From Pseudomonadales bacterium (GTDB taxonomy: Bacteria > Pseudomonadota > Gammaproteobacteria > Pseudomonadales > Azotimanducaceae): DNA of 32,544 nucleotides. The stretch lies in NCBI GenBank assembly GCA_030728785.1, contig JANQYP010000036.1, positions 61,794 through 94,337 of the forward strand. The letters are read 5' to 3'. The position numbers and the translations under genes were made by a program. Shown here in pieces: positions 8,815 to 18,469 of the stretch; position 1 is the stretch's first letter; every line of letters begins with the position of its first letter. Below the pieces are notes generated by a model, which was given only the letters and a program-made list of their open reading frames with translations, was not told the origin of the DNA and searched no databases.

Positions 8815-9596
8815 CTTGCCTGACCCTGCGATAACACGCCACCAAAACCATCGCGCCGAAACAACTCACGACTTTTCAGGGGTTTGCCGCCTAGCAAGGG
8901 GGCAAATGCTGCGCGGGTAATGTGCTTGGCACTCTGGTCTGTGGCCAGGGACGAAAAGTCACCAGCGGCAATGGCGAGCAGGTGCTCACCGGGAAAACTG
9001 TCGGCCGCGGCGGCGTCCGGCCGGTCTACGGGGTAGAAGCCTTCGTCGGCAACAAACTCGTAAAACCGGCCGGGCTCGACAGCCGCTCCACGCTCAGCGT
9101 CAACAGTAAAGCTGATGCCAAATCCCATCTCCTGCAGCAAACCCAGCTCAAAGCGGCGTAATGCCTGCTGATAGTGGCGTAAGCGCGGCTCAACATTGGT
9201 CGCAGCGGCCGGCGCAGCGTCGCTCGAAAGGCTCGCCAGCAACATCTGGTATTGATTAAACAGGCCGGGCACTGCTTCATACTTTCCCAGCACCCGAACC
9301 AGCAGTTCGTTGGCATAGATACCCAGCAACAGGCTGTCACCCGCAAGGGGAAAACCAGCGGGCAGAAACTCAGCATGTTTGACAGTGCGCAATTCGCCGC
9401 GCCCAAAACATGAAACTAACAAGGGGGTAAAGGGCTGCCATGTCGCCTGCTGGCGCCCGCGTTTGCCGCGGGCGCCGCGGGCAACAGCACTCACCCGCCC
9501 GGCATCACGCACCAGCAACTCAACAATCAGGCTGGTGTCACGGTACTTGCGCGTATGCAGGATATAGGCCGGAGAAAGCCCATCAGATATCGTCAT
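8811..9596 (-). CDS. recO: DNA repair protein RecO
   Basis: Recombination mediator of the RecFOR pathway; loads RecA on SSB-coated ssDNA. The N-terminal OB-fold starts [21 protein letters not shown] and continues with [10 protein letters not shown]; the helical C-terminal domain includes [19 protein letters not shown] start it at ATG 9596 (261 aa) rather than the longer 268-aa ORF, because [13 protein letters not shown] matches the usual N-terminus. This gives a 14-nt overlap with the era stop and fits tight coupling in the rnc-era-recO cluster. It lacks the zinc Cys motif of some RecO proteins. Confidence 0.93.
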   Translation of the reverse strand: MTISDGLSPAYILHTRKYRDTSLIVELLVRDAGRVSAVARGARGKRGRQQATWQPFTPLLVSCFGRGELRTVKHAEFLPAGFPLAGDSLLLGIYANELLVRVLGKYEAVPGLFNQYQMLLASLSSDAAPAAATNVEPRLRHYQQALRRFELGLLQEMGFGISFTVDAERGAAVEPGRFYEFVADEGFYPVDRPDAAAADSFPGEHLLAIAAGDFSSLATDQSAKHITRAAFAPLLGGKPLKSRELFRRDGFGGVLSQGQAR

Positions 9597-10488
9597 AACC
9601 CAGACTCTTGAGGGCACGTTCGTCGTCAGACCAGCCAGACTTTACTTTTACCCAGAGCTTCAGCATGACCTTATTCTCCAGTAATGATTCAATATCCTGG
9701 CGTGCTTCGCTGCCAATACGCTTCAGCCGCGCGCCACCTTTACCGATAATAATGGCCTTCTGGCCATCACGCTCGACAAGGATCAAGGCGTCGATGTGCA
9801 GAATTTTACCTTCCGTAACAAAACGTTCGATCTGGATAGTAGCCGCATACGGAATCTCTTCACCTAACTGCCTGACAATTTTCTCACGGATAATCTCTGC
9901 CACCAGGAAACGTTCACTGCGGTCGGTGACCTGATCGTCAGGAAACATAAAGGGACCAACCGGCAGTTTGGCCTCAATCAACGCTTCAAGGGTCTTCAGG
10001 TTGTCGCCGTGAGTCGCTGAAACCGGAATTATCTCGGCGTTCGGCAACCGTGCCTGAAGCATCTGTAACTGGGGTAACAAAACACTCTTGTCCTTCAGCA
10101 GGTCAACCTTGTTGATCACCACAATCACGGGAGCTTTGCTTAACTTGATGGCTTCGGCGGTAATCTCGTCATCACTCTGCCACTCTGTACGATCAGTGAC
10201 AAACACTACTACATCAACGTCCCGCAGCACACTCCTGGCGTTTCGGTTCATATAACGGTTAATGGCTTTTTTGGCATCACCGTGGATACCCGGAGTATCA
10301 ACGTAGACCGTCTGGATGCCGTCGCTGGTTTTAATCCCCAGCAATGTGTGTTGTGTGGTCTGGGGTTTGCGGGAAGTAATGCTCAGCTTCTGGCCGAGGA
10401 TATAATTCAGCAGGGTTGACTTGCCGACATTGGGTCGACCAACAATGGCGACATAGCCGCAGCGTTCACTGACAGATGATTCATTCAT
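9583..10488 (-). CDS. era: GTPase Era
   Basis: Essential GTPase in 30S ribosomal subunit maturation; binds the 3' end of 16S rRNA. 301 aa. G1 is GRPNVGKS (17-24), G2 is in [13 protein letters not shown]3 is DTPG, G4 is NKVD. The KH domain at the C-terminus carries [17 protein letters not shown] and the tail [24 protein letters not shown] start at 10488 with a poor ribosome site, which suggests coupling to rnc 40 nt upstream. Confident. Confidence 0.97.
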   Translation of the reverse strand: MNESSVSERCGYVAIVGRPNVGKSTLLNYILGQKLSITSRKPQTTQHTLLGIKTSDGIQTVYVDTPGIHGDAKKAINRYMNRNARSVLRDVDVVVFVTDRTEWQSDDEITAEAIKLSKAPVIVVINKVDLLKDKSVLLPQLQMLQARLPNAEIIPVSATHGDNLKTLEALIEAKLPVGPFMFPDDQVTDRSERFLVAEIIREKIVRQLGEEIPYAATIQIERFVTEGKILHIDALILVERDGQKAIIIGKGGARLKRIGSEARQDIESLLENKVMLKLWVKVKSGWSDDERALKSLGYDDI

Positions 10489-10528
10489 GGGCGGGTTTCT
10501 TGGAAAAATTGAATAGCGGATGCCTGGG

Positions 10529-11245
10529 TTAGTCAGCGTCTGAATAGTGAGTCAGAGCCAGTTCGATTTCAAAATTAACCCCGAGACTTGCCAGTGCCTG
10601 CCTGGCGGCGAGTTGTTCGGCGTCGCGGCGACTGCTGGCTACACCCGTCACGGGTTCTGTCAGAAGTGTCACCACACATTCAACAGTAAATATCTGGTCG
10701 TGGGACTTACCCTCGACGCCAATAATACTGTATTCCGGCAAAGGGCACTGTTTGGCTTGCAGATATTCCTGCAACAGCGACTTAGGGTCCTTCTGCGAGC
10801 GATCGAGGGTCAGTACCTGCAGGCGCGTCTCAAACCAGGCAACAATCCGCTCGGCGACAACGGCCATGCCCGCCTCCAGATAAATACCACCGATGATCGC
10901 CTCAAGGACATCTGAGAGGATCGAGGCGCGCTCAAAACCGCCACTCTTGAGTTCACCACTGCCCATAATCAGGAAATCGCCCAACTTCCATTCCCGCGCT
11001 ATGTCGGCGAGTGTATCACGACGCACCATGCGGGCCCGCAACCGGCTTAACTGACCTTCCCGAGCGGCAGGGAATTGGTGGAACAGGTGTTCAGCAATAA
11101 TAAAGTTGAGAATGGAATCGCCAAGAAACTCCAGGCGCTCATAATTACGGCCCGTATGGCTGCGATGGGTAAGCGCACGGTTCAGCAGTTCCGGATCTGA
11201 AAACGAATAACCCAGGCGTTGTTGCAGTTTATTGTGAGCGGTCAC
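10529..11245 (-). CDS. rnc: Ribonuclease III
   Basis: dsRNA-specific endonuclease that processes rRNA precursors and regulates mRNAs. 238 aa. The signature [20 protein letters not shown] is at 36-55. Further acidic catalytic residues lie around [15 protein letters not shown], and a C-terminal dsRNA-binding domain covers about 155-225 ([13 protein letters not shown] to [10 protein letters not shown]). The start is GTG 11245 (GTG ACC GCT CAC). It follows the DUF4845 gene by 26 nt and precedes era in the standard order. Confidence 0.96.
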   Translation of the reverse strand: MTAHNKLQQRLGYSFSDPELLNRALTHRSHTGRNYERLEFLGDSILNFIIAEHLFHQFPAAREGQLSRLRARMVRRDTLADIAREWKLGDFLIMGSGELKSGGFERASILSDVLEAIIGGIYLEAGMAVVAERIVAWFETRLQVLTLDRSQKDPKSLLQEYLQAKQCPLPEYSIIGVEGKSHDQIFTVECVVTLLTEPVTGVASSRRDAEQLAARQALASLGVNFEIELALTHYSDAD

Positions 11246-11271
11246 GAGGTCCCAGTATGATCAACCGTGTC

Positions 11272-11646
11272 CTAATCTCTTAAATCAACGGTTTTATTGA
11301 ATGAGGCGACAAGGTCAAGATTCGCCACCATAGGCATACGTACTTCATAGTCCAGGACAATTTTCGCACCGCGGTTATCCCTGACCACATTGATATTTTT
11401 CGCATAATCAAAATCGCGGATATTGTTCACATGAAACCGCGCCTGAACAATTTTTTCTATGTCCTGCGCGCGCTTCGCTGCCATTCCCTCCTCCTCGCCG
11501 ACGCCCTCAAGCACACCGACGATGGTGCTGTTGTCCATATACAGAGGCACCAATTTCATGGCCACGGAGAGCGCAAAACCAAACACCAGTATCAGCAACA
11601 TCCAGCCGGCAAAGCCGAGGCCCTGCTGATGGTGGGGTAAATTCAT
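11272..11646 (-). CDS. DUF4845 family membrane protein
   Basis: Small single-pass membrane protein of unknown function, regularly found between lepB and rnc in gammaproteobacteria. The ORF track gives 154 aa from 11736, but ATG 11646 (MNLPHHQQGLGFAGW) has AAGGAG 6-7 nt upstream and gives 124 aa, the usual family length, so I choose it. A helix at about 10-28 (LGFAGWMLLILVFGFALSVAMKL) is followed by a soluble part with KNINVVRDNRGAKIVLDYEVRMP. Context suggests only a link with protein export or RNA processing; function not known. Confidence 0.82.
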   Translation of the reverse strand: MNLPHHQQGLGFAGWMLLILVFGFALSVAMKLVPLYMDNSTIVGVLEGVGEEEGMAAKRAQDIEKIVQARFHVNNIRDFDYAKNINVVRDNRGAKIVLDYEVRMPMVANLDLVASFNKTVDLRD

Positions 11647-11768
11647 CTGCCACTCCTTGGGTTCAGTAACCGACCGGCTATCTGCTGCGATTGACACAGC
11701 CGCGCTCGGCTTGTCCGGTATGTTCAATTGAGTCACAGCTGCGCGCTAACCAGCCTGTTCTCTCCAGA

Positions 11769-12578
11769 TTATTCGATCCAACCACGACGGGAAAACAGCG
11801 GCATCCCGGAGTCCCAGTGGAACCAGACAGCAAAAGCCTTACCAACAATGTCCTCTTCTGCCACCATACCCCAGTAGCGACTGTCACTGCTACGGTCGCG
11901 GTTGTCACCCATCATAAAATACATGCCGTCCGGCACAACCCACTCCTGCGGACCATTGCCGGGAAACGGACTGCGGTGAATCAAGTGCTCTACACCGCCA
12001 ATCGTTTCCGCATAGACCTCGTAGTCGGGTCTGTCTGGCGGCATTCTGGCGACAAAGGTCTGGGGCTGCTCGACACCATTAATAAACACTATCTTGTCTT
12101 CGTAACGGATGGTGTCACCCGGGATACCAATCACACGTTTGATGAAATATTCATCTTCATGGGGCGGCACAAACACCATCACATCGCCATTGGCTGGCTT
12201 GTCAACGTCAATTATCTTGGTGCCAATCACTGGCAGGCGCACACCATAGGCATATTTATTCACCACAATAAAGTCCCCCACCAGCAGGGTTGGGATCATT
12301 GACCCGGTGGGGATCTGGAACGGCTCGATAAGGAAAGAGCGCAGTATCAGGACCGCAAACAATACCGGAAAAAACGAAATGGCATATTCTACAACCACGG
12401 GCTCTTTCAGTACTGCCTGCTGCGCCTGCTCTATCGCCTCACTGGCTGCACCTGCCTGGCTTTCCAGCAAGGCCGCCGCAGCACGACGCCTGGGCCGCAG
12501 GACCAGGTTATCAAACAACCAGATGAGGCCGGTTACCAGCGTTGCCAGCACCAGAAAGAGCGGGAAGTTAATACTCAT
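11769..12578 (-). CDS. lepB: Signal peptidase I
   Basis: Inner-membrane serine protease that removes signal peptides from exported proteins. 269 aa. The N-terminal helix (3-23) is followed by a charged cytoplasmic linker and a second helix (about 62-85), then the catalytic Ser S93 in [13 protein letters not shown] and Lys K147 in [14 protein letters not shown], and the C-terminal box [14 protein letters not shown]. The ATG shares ATGA with the lepA stop, so translation is coupled. Confident. Confidence 0.97.
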   Translation of the reverse strand: MSINFPLFLVLATLVTGLIWLFDNLVLRPRRRAAAALLESQAGAASEAIEQAQQAVLKEPVVVEYAISFFPVLFAVLILRSFLIEPFQIPTGSMIPTLLVGDFIVVNKYAYGVRLPVIGTKIIDVDKPANGDVMVFVPPHEDEYFIKRVIGIPGDTIRYEDKIVFINGVEQPQTFVARMPPDRPDYEVYAETIGGVEHLIHRSPFPGNGPQEWVVPDGMYFMMGDNRDRSSDSRYWGMVAEEDIVGKAFAVWFHWDSGMPLFSRRGWIE

Positions 12579-14374
12579 CTGTCTACCTTAAGGACGGCCA
12601 GGAATGCTTCCTGGGGGATTTCGACGCTGCCAAACTGCTTCATGCGCTTTTTGCCCGCCTTTTGCTTTTCGAGCAGCTTCTTTTTGCGGGTTATGTCACC
12701 GCCGTAACACTTGGCGGTGACATTCTTGCGTAACGCCTTGACGGTCTGCCGAGCGACGATCTGGCCGCCAATGGCTGCCTGGATAGCCACGTCGAACATC
12801 TGCCGGGGAATCAATTCCTTCATCTTCTTGGTGAGGGAGAAACCTTTGTTCCGAGCATCGTCCCGATGCACGATTATCGACAGCGCATCAACCTTTTCAT
12901 TGTTGATAAGCACATCCAGGCGATCCAGGCGAGCAGCCTCAAAACGGTCAAAACTATAGTCCAGGGAAGCATAACCCCGGCTAACCGATTTAAGGCGATC
13001 AAAAAAGTCCAGCACCACTTCATTCATGGGAATATCGTAGGTCAACGACACCTGCTTACCGACAAACTGCATATCCTTCTGGACCCCACGCCGCTCGACA
13101 CACAGGGCAATAACACTGCCCAAAAATTCCGCCGGCATTAGCATGTTGACCCGGGCGATGGGTTCGCGCATCTCGTCAATACTCGAAGGATCTGGTAACT
13201 GGGCCGGATTGTCGACCTTCAACACCTTGCCGCTTTTGGTCAGCACTTCATAAACCACCGTAGGCGCGGAGGTGATCAGGTCCAGGTCATACTCACGCTC
13301 AAGGCGCTCCTGCACAATCTCCATGTGCAACATGCCGAGAAAGCCACAGCGGAAGCCGTTACCCAGGGCGTCAGAACTCTCCGGCTCATAAACCAGCGAC
13401 GCGTCATTCAGCGTGAGTTTCTCCAGGGCATCCCGAAAATTTTCAAAATCATCTGCACTGACCGTAAACATGCCGGCATAAACCTGCGGCTTGACCTTTT
13501 TAAAGCCCGGCAGTGTGGGGACATCCGGTGTACTGGCGAGGGTAATGGTATCACCCACCGGCGCACCCTTGACGTCCTTGATACCCGCCACCAGAAAACC
13601 TACCTCACCAGACTGGAGCAGCTTGGTCTCTTTGCGCTTGGGCGTAAAAATACCCACCGAGTCCACCTGGTGGATCTTACCGAGGGATTTGAGGATGATT
13701 TTATCCTTCACGGCAATCTGACCCTGCATGACTCTGATCAGGGACACAACACCGAGGTAATTGTCGAACCAGGAGTCGATAATCAATGCCTGAGTAGGCA
13801 AATCACGGGCTTCAGCCGGTGGTGGAATCACTCGAACCAGTTGTTCGAGCAGTTCATGGACGCCAACCCCGGTTTTAGCGCTGACTCGCAGGGCTTCAGA
13901 GGCATCGATTCCAATAATTTCTTCGATTTCCTGAATCACGGTTTCAGGGTCTGCCTGGGGTAGGTCGATCTTGTTCAGCACCGGCAGCACCTCAAGACCC
14001 TGCTCGATCGCTGTATAACAGTTGGCTACTGACTGGGCTTCGACACCCTGGGCCGCATCTACCACCAGCAATGCACCTTCACAGGCGGCCAGTGACCGGG
14101 ACACCTCATAACTGAAATCTACATGCCCCGGCGTGTCGATAAAATTCAACTGGTACTGATGACCGTCGTCTGCGTTGTAATACAGTGTCACGCTCTGGGC
14201 TTTAATGGTAATCCCACGCTCGCGCTCAATGTCCATGGAGTCCAGCACCTGGGCCCCCATGTCGCGCGCACTCAAACCACCACAGACCTGAATGAACCGA
14301 TCGGCCAGGGTCGACTTGCCGTGGTCGATATGAGCGATAATCGAAAAGTTTCTAATGTATTGCGTTTCGGCCAA
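12575..14374 (-). CDS. lepA: Elongation factor 4 (LepA)
   Basis: Ribosome-associated translational GTPase (EF4), 599 aa. G1 is [14 protein letters not shown], the switch II region DTPGHVDF, G4 NKIDLP. The LepA-specific C-terminal domain ends with [22 protein letters not shown]. The start is TTG 14374 (TTG GCC GAA ACG), which fits the usual M[17 protein letters not shown] spacing; no in-frame ATG or GTG is suitably placed and no strong ribosome site is seen. Downstream lepB overlaps by 4 nt. It lies 146 nt after mucD, the Pseudomonas order. Confidence 0.96.
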   Translation of the reverse strand: MAETQYIRNFSIIAHIDHGKSTLADRFIQVCGGLSARDMGAQVLDSMDIERERGITIKAQSVTLYYNADDGHQYQLNFIDTPGHVDFSYEVSRSLAACEGALLVVDAAQGVEAQSVANCYTAIEQGLEVLPVLNKIDLPQADPETVIQEIEEIIGIDASEALRVSAKTGVGVHELLEQLVRVIPPPAEARDLPTQALIIDSWFDNYLGVVSLIRVMQGQIAVKDKIILKSLGKIHQVDSVGIFTPKRKETKLLQSGEVGFLVAGIKDVKGAPVGDTITLASTPDVPTLPGFKKVKPQVYAGMFTVSADDFENFRDALEKLTLNDASLVYEPESSDALGNGFRCGFLGMLHMEIVQERLEREYDLDLITSAPTVVYEVLTKSGKVLKVDNPAQLPDPSSIDEMREPIARVNMLMPAEFLGSVIALCVERRGVQKDMQFVGKQVSLTYDIPMNEVVLDFFDRLKSVSRGYASLDYSFDRFEAARLDRLDVLINNEKVDALSIIVHRDDARNKGFSLTKKMKELIPRQMFDVAIQAAIGGQIVARQTVKALRKNVTAKCYGGDITRKKKLLEKQKAGKKRMKQFGSVEIPQEAFLAVLKVDR

Positions 14375-14461
14375 TTGCTAACCACGGCACTGTATGCCGC
14401 CTCAAAAACAAAGCGGTGAAGTCTAATGTATTCGCCGGATATACGCTATGCACAAGTGTTC

Positions 14462-14493
14462 GTCCGGCGGTCCGGCGGTCCGGCGCACCGGCG
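14462..14493. repeat. 8-nt tandem repeat in the mucD-lepA gap
   Basis: Three perfect copies of gtccggcg plus a fourth variant caccggcg. It is non-coding, between the mucD stop (14521) and the lepA start (14374). Confidence 0.9.
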
Positions 14494-14520
14494 ACTATTC
14501 CCGCTTACCGCACAAATGCC

Positions 14521-15915
14521 TCAGCCGGGGATCTTAATGACCAGGAACTCAGGCCGCTGGTCCCTGACAATCCGCACGGGTATGGCCAGGTCCCGCGGCA
14601 ATTGTTCGATCATCTTGCCGAAGCCCTGCACCGAATCTACCCACTCACTGTTGATAGTAGTAATAATATCGCCGCGGCTGATGCCTGCCAGCCGGGCCGG
14701 GCCATCTACCACGCGCGTGACCAGCACACCCTTATCAACCCTTAGGGCGGCTTTCTCGTCGGCGGTCAGATCGCGCACATCCAACCCCAGCAAGTTAGTG
14801 CTATCAGCCTGGGGCCTGTTGTTGGCTGGCGCCTGGCTGCTTGCCGTGTCTAACAGACCCACTTTGACCTGCAGGGTCTCGCGCTTGCTGTTCCTGACAA
14901 TCAGCACATCGACCTCGGCGTTCGCCTGGGTTCGGCCGACAACATGAGGTAAATCCGACGACAGATCGATGTCCTTACCATCAAAGGCCAGAATAATATC
15001 ACCCTCTCGAAGCCCGCCTTTTTCCGCAGGACTTCCGGCAAACACCTGGGTCACCAGCGCACCTGCAGCACGATCCATTCCAAAAGACTCAGCCAGGTCG
15101 CTGTCAACCCGCTGGATCAGGACCCCTAACCAGCCACGGGAAACACTGCCTTTAGCCTTCAACTGGTCGACCACTTCCATGGCAACGTCGATTGGTATGG
15201 CAAAAGACAAACCCATAAAGCCACCAGAGCGGGTGAAGATCTGGGAATTGATGCCCACCACTTCACCATCAAGATTAAACAGTGGCCCGCCAGAATTACC
15301 GGGATTAATCGCCACATCAGTTTGTATGAAGGGTACATAGTTACCGTCAGCTTCCATGGGCAGGCTGCGGCCTTTGGCACTGACAATACCGGCAGTGACG
15401 GAATACTCAAAACCAAAGGGCGACCCAATGGCAACAACCCACTCACCCACTTCCAGCTTTTCAGACTTACCCAGTTTCACCTTGGGCAGATCCTTGGCGT
15501 CAATTTTCAGCAGCGCCAGATCTGACAGCTTGTCTGACCCTACCAGAGTGGCTACTCGCTCGCGCCGGTCGCTCAAGGCCACCAAAATTTCATTGGCACC
15601 CTCCACCACATGGTTATTGGTCAGAATATAACCATCTGCAGAGATGATAAACCCGGAGCCCGCAGATGGCCGCGGCGCATTATTCTGGCGCGGTATATCG
15701 CCAAAGAAGCGACGGAACAGTTCCGGCACTTCTTCTTCGTTGTAGTACTGCTGTTGGCGCTTATCCGCGGGTCGGGTTGCGGTAATATTGACGACCGTTG
15801 GTGCTGCCTGTTTTACCAGCCGCGTGAATTCCGGCAGCGCCGCCGCGCTCACCAGCCAGGGCATAGTACCGAGCAGCAACAGGACGACAAACGACAACCG
15901 CTTTTGTCTGATCAT
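14521..15915 (-). CDS. mucD: Periplasmic Do-like serine protease MucD (DegP/HtrA family)
   Basis: Periplasmic chaperone-protease that clears misfolded envelope proteins and dampens AlgU activity in pseudomonads. I start it at ATG 15915 (464 aa), with GGAGG 10 nt upstream, rather than the 488-aa ORF, because MIRQKRLSFVVLLLLGTMPW is a clean signal peptide with cleavage near VSA-AA. The catalytic triad is H102 (TNNHVVEG), D132 (SDLALLKID) and S208 (NPGNSGGP). Two PDZ domains follow (about 245-345 and 370-460). Last gene of the algU-mucABCD operon. Confidence 0.96.
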   Translation of the reverse strand: MIRQKRLSFVVLLLLGTMPWLVSAAALPEFTRLVKQAAPTVVNITATRPADKRQQQYYNEEEVPELFRRFFGDIPRQNNAPRPSAGSGFIISADGYILTNNHVVEGANEILVALSDRRERVATLVGSDKLSDLALLKIDAKDLPKVKLGKSEKLEVGEWVVAIGSPFGFEYSVTAGIVSAKGRSLPMEADGNYVPFIQTDVAINPGNSGGPLFNLDGEVVGINSQIFTRSGGFMGLSFAIPIDVAMEVVDQLKAKGSVSRGWLGVLIQRVDSDLAESFGMDRAAGALVTQVFAGSPAEKGGLREGDIILAFDGKDIDLSSDLPHVVGRTQANAEVDVLIVRNSKRETLQVKVGLLDTASSQAPANNRPQADSTNLLGLDVRDLTADEKAALRVDKGVLVTRVVDGPARLAGISRGDIITTINSEWVDSVQGFGKMIEQLPRDLAIPVRIVRDQRPEFLVIKIPG

Positions 15916-15970
15916 CAATTTCGGGCCTCCATGAATAGCTTGTCTTAAGTGTTGGTTTTTCTGCGGCTCA

Positions 15971-16351
15971 TCAATTGCAGCGCACATTCAATGCGTCCAA
16001 CATACGCGCTTTACACAACAACAGACCAATCCCAAACCCAGCCACAGCACCCAGCAGCACGGCGCCGTCGCCGCCAGCAAAAACGCTGCCGGCACCACTG
16101 CCTGCTAACAAGCCAGCCAGAGGCAATAACAGTGAGTGCCAGAGCAGACCCAGACCAGCACTGCTGCCAAGGCCAAGAACAACCGTTTGCGGAGCCTCAT
16201 CCGTGGTCGAAAGCTCGCCGAAGGCGGGGAGATAAAGGGAAGTTGTGCGGTCACCACAAGGGGTGCCACAGGCATGACAGCCGGCAGCACTGGCACTGAC
16301 CCAAAGCCCGCCTTTGTCACGCGCAATAATATGGCCTGTCACTTCGAGCAT
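15971..16351 (-). CDS. mucC: RseC/MucC family membrane protein
   Basis: Inner-membrane protein of the sigma-E locus; the family includes RseC, linked to SoxR reduction and weak modulation of sigma-E signalling. 126 aa. The N-terminal soluble part has the Cys cluster GCHACGTPCGD (about 24-34), a possible metal or redox site, followed by two hydrophobic helices (about 76-98 and 99-115, rich in Gly/Ala/Leu). ATG start at 16351. It sits between mucB and mucD as in Pseudomonas. The exact biochemical role is not established for the family. Confidence 0.85.
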   Translation of the reverse strand: MLEVTGHIIARDKGGLWVSASAAGCHACGTPCGDRTTSLYLPAFGELSTTDEAPQTVVLGLGSSAGLGLLWHSLLLPLAGLLAGSGAGSVFAGGDGAVLLGAVAGFGIGLLLCKARMLDALNVRCN

Positions 16352-16397
16352 GGTTCAGGGTCGCCTCAGATAAAAAACTGCAGCCTTTACAGCCGCC

Positions 16398-16442
16398 AGG
16401 TAGCAGGTAGCACGTAGCAGGTAGCAGGTAGCAGGTAGCAGG
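16398..16442. repeat. 7-nt tandem repeat in the mucB-mucC gap
   Basis: Six copies of aggtagc (one reads acgtagc) and a trailing agg lie between mucC (start 16351) and mucB (stop 16463). Non-coding; the 7-nt unit would shift frame if it were translated. Confidence 0.95.
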
Positions 16443-16462
16443 GCCGAGGCTTAACAGGGTGT

Positions 16463-17518
16463 TTAATAGATAACCGGCTCCACCGACTCGGCAACGCGTT
16501 TGGCCGTATCCACCGGCACTTCACCGACAACAGTGATCTGCTGGGTAGAGCCTTTCAGCCTGCGGGTAATCACAACGGTGCCACCCATGTGGGTGACCAA
16601 CTCACCAAGGGCTGCCTGGCCCTGACCCTGGCGCTCAACAAATACGGAAAATGTAGCCAGCCCGTCAGTGAACAGGACTCGATCCTGGTTTGGCATCTGC
16701 ACAGCCTTGAATCCGCGCGGCAGCCAGGACACTCTCCATGCCGGCTGCTGGGACGGCTGCACTTCGCTCAACAGCGTAGGCGGCGTAATGGAAAGCTGGT
16801 GTTGCACTCGATCTTCACCCAGGGCGCTGACCAGCGCTGCAGGTGGTACTTTCAGGCCGATATCAATCCGAGAAAACTGAAACACCTCAAGTACCCGACC
16901 CCGATTGACCAGGTGGGATTGCAACAGCAAGCCGGTTTGCTCATCAAGCCACAGGCGATAGCCATACCGATCATCATTTTTTGGGGTGATACTCAGCACC
17001 ACGGCAGCGCGACCGGCAATGCGATCCTGACCCAGCATGGCAAAGTGATAAACGCCCTGGTAAGCGCTGAGCTTGTCACTGAAGGCGCGCGTAAAAGGCC
17101 CCATTAGGACTTCATGATCAAGATCAACAGCATGGGAATTTACATGATTACACACCACCAGATCACCAGCGCGGACAATTTCCCGAGGCTCGCCGTTCAA
17201 CTGTGAAAGCCTTTCAAACTCCTTGCCATCGCGAAACTCATGGGCCACCTGGACAGTGTCAAACTGGTAACCACGCATGTAGGTAAAAATACCTTCGTAT
17301 GACTGCTCTCGCAGCGCAATGCCCATTTTCTCAAGCCAGGCACCCGCTTCATCATCCCCTTTTAGACTTTCGCCGGCCGCCACAGCGCTGGCAGAGAACA
17401 TGGCCAGCAACAGCATGAGCCTGCCTAGGAACTGGCGGGCGGAAATCGACCATGGGCAACTCAGCCGCGAGGCTCGGGACCCTGGTTCAGTGTTTGCGAA
17501 AAAACCCGTTCTGGTCAA
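16463..17518 (-). CDS. mucB: Sigma-E regulatory protein MucB/RseB
   Basis: Periplasmic protein that binds the periplasmic part of the anti-sigma factor MucA and protects it from proteolysis until envelope stress. 351 aa from TTG 17518, which has GAGGGTGA 7 nt upstream. ATG 17416 is the alternative but would leave a signal peptide without positive charges. The hydrophobic signal is LMLLLAMFSASAVAA, cleaved before GESLKG. The body has the MucB/RseB lipid-binding-like fold pattern (YEGIFTYMRGYQFDTVQVAHEF; the C-terminal domain starts near WRVSWLPRGFKAV). The 189-nt gap to mucA is unusually large and holds a tandem repeat. Confidence 0.93.
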   Translation of the reverse strand: MTRTGFFANTEPGSRASRLSCPWSISARQFLGRLMLLLAMFSASAVAAGESLKGDDEAGAWLEKMGIALREQSYEGIFTYMRGYQFDTVQVAHEFRDGKEFERLSQLNGEPREIVRAGDLVVCNHVNSHAVDLDHEVLMGPFTRAFSDKLSAYQGVYHFAMLGQDRIAGRAAVVLSITPKNDDRYGYRLWLDEQTGLLLQSHLVNRGRVLEVFQFSRIDIGLKVPPAALVSALGEDRVQHQLSITPPTLLSEVQPSQQPAWRVSWLPRGFKAVQMPNQDRVLFTDGLATFSVFVERQGQGQAALGELVTHMGGTVVITRRLKGSTQQITVVGEVPVDTAKRVAESVEPVIY

Positions 17519-17580
17519 TGCTCACCCTCGCTGGGATATCACGCTGTCAATCAGTGGACTATTGTGGAACTGCATACTTG

Positions 17581-17663
17581 AACTGTTTAACTGGTCTGTT
17601 TAATTGGTTGGGTAGCTGGTCTGTGTAGCTGGTCTGTGTAGCTGGTCTGTGTAATGGGTCTGC
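17581..17663. repeat. 13-nt tandem repeat in the mucA-mucB gap
   Basis: Three perfect copies of gtagctggtctgt at 17612-17650, followed by a decayed copy (gtaatgggtctgc) and preceded by looser ones (aactggtctgttt). It fills the middle of the non-coding gap between mucA and mucB. Confidence 0.92.
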
Positions 17664-17707
17664 CGGGCTTCGCTGGGACCTGGAGCAGGGCCCAAAAAGT
17701 ACCGGTC

Positions 17708-18352
17708 CTACTGGTTGCCCTGAGCTTCAAAAAGTACTGTCATGGCGTTCGGGTTCATTCGCACCATCTGGTCGTGCTGGCGCAGATAGTTGCGCAATTG
17801 CCGCTGTCTGGTTTCATCCAGGGCCTTTAATTCAGTCTGGCCATCTACAGTTTCATACTCTGGCGCGGCAGCAAGGTTCTGGCCTGGCAATGATTGCCCA
17901 GAGGGCATCGCATCCAGGGCATATGTCGGGGAGGGCAAGCTTCGGGCTGGCTCGCCGCCAGCCACTGGCGCACTGGTAGCGCCACCATCGAATTGAGGTT
18001 GCATGCCCACAAACACGGCAATAACCAGTGATGCCGCCAGGGCGAGACCACCCGCCGGCCGCAGCCAGGCTGCAACAGGACGCGTCGGCAACGTCTCTGC
18101 CAGGCTGGCACCCTGCCCGTGAACACCTTCGTCCTGGAAAATTGCGGCACTGATGCTGGCATGTAAAGCCAGGTGTTGCTGTTGGCTCAGGTGAACACTG
18201 CCGCGGGTAACGGCACTGGCGTGCTGTAAACCCAGCCATTCATCGTGCACCGCCGCATCAGCTTTGTATTGCCGCAGCAGTTGATGGACCTCAATCTCAC
18301 TGGCCTCGTCATCAATCCAGGCTGACAATGATTCTTTTAATCTGTCCGTCAC
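17708..18352 (-). CDS. mucA: Anti-sigma-E factor MucA/RseA
   Basis: Single-pass inner-membrane anti-sigma factor. The cytoplasmic N-terminus holds AlgU and the periplasmic part binds MucB; stress proteases cut it to free AlgU (family knowledge). 214 aa. The N-terminal RseA domain reads LKESLSAWIDDEASEIEVHQLLR; a helix at about 98-116 (PAGGLALAASLVIAVFVGM) is followed by a Pro/Ser/Gly-rich periplasmic stretch and a C-terminal RRNYLRQHDQMVRMNP-like segment (LRNYLRQHDQMVRMNPNAM). The start is GTG 18352 with GCGAGG upstream. Directly downstream of algU. Confidence 0.93.
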   Translation of the reverse strand: MTDRLKESLSAWIDDEASEIEVHQLLRQYKADAAVHDEWLGLQHASAVTRGSVHLSQQQHLALHASISAAIFQDEGVHGQGASLAETLPTRPVAAWLRPAGGLALAASLVIAVFVGMQPQFDGGATSAPVAGGEPARSLPSPTYALDAMPSGQSLPGQNLAAAPEYETVDGQTELKALDETRQRQLRNYLRQHDQMVRMNPNAMTVLFEAQGNQ

Positions 18353-18381
18353 TTCATAACCTCGCTTGCCCTTTCTGGACG

Positions 18382-18414
18382 ACTGCTCGTCAACTGCTCG
18401 TCAACTGTTCGTCA
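18382..18414. repeat. 11-nt tandem repeat in the algU-mucA gap
   Basis: Three copies of actgctcgtca (the third reads actgttcgtca) followed by actgag. Non-coding, between the algU stop (18470) and the mucA start (18352). Confidence 0.9.
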
Positions 18415-18469
18415 ACTGAGCGCTTTTATTCTGACCGCCTCAAAAAAGCGCCCACTGCATTTCTCCGCT

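Noticed and set aside
16398-16442. CRISPR or REP-like array
   Set aside because: The 7-nt units are contiguous with no spacers and no palindromic structure; this is a simple tandem repeat. The same applies to the other arrays.
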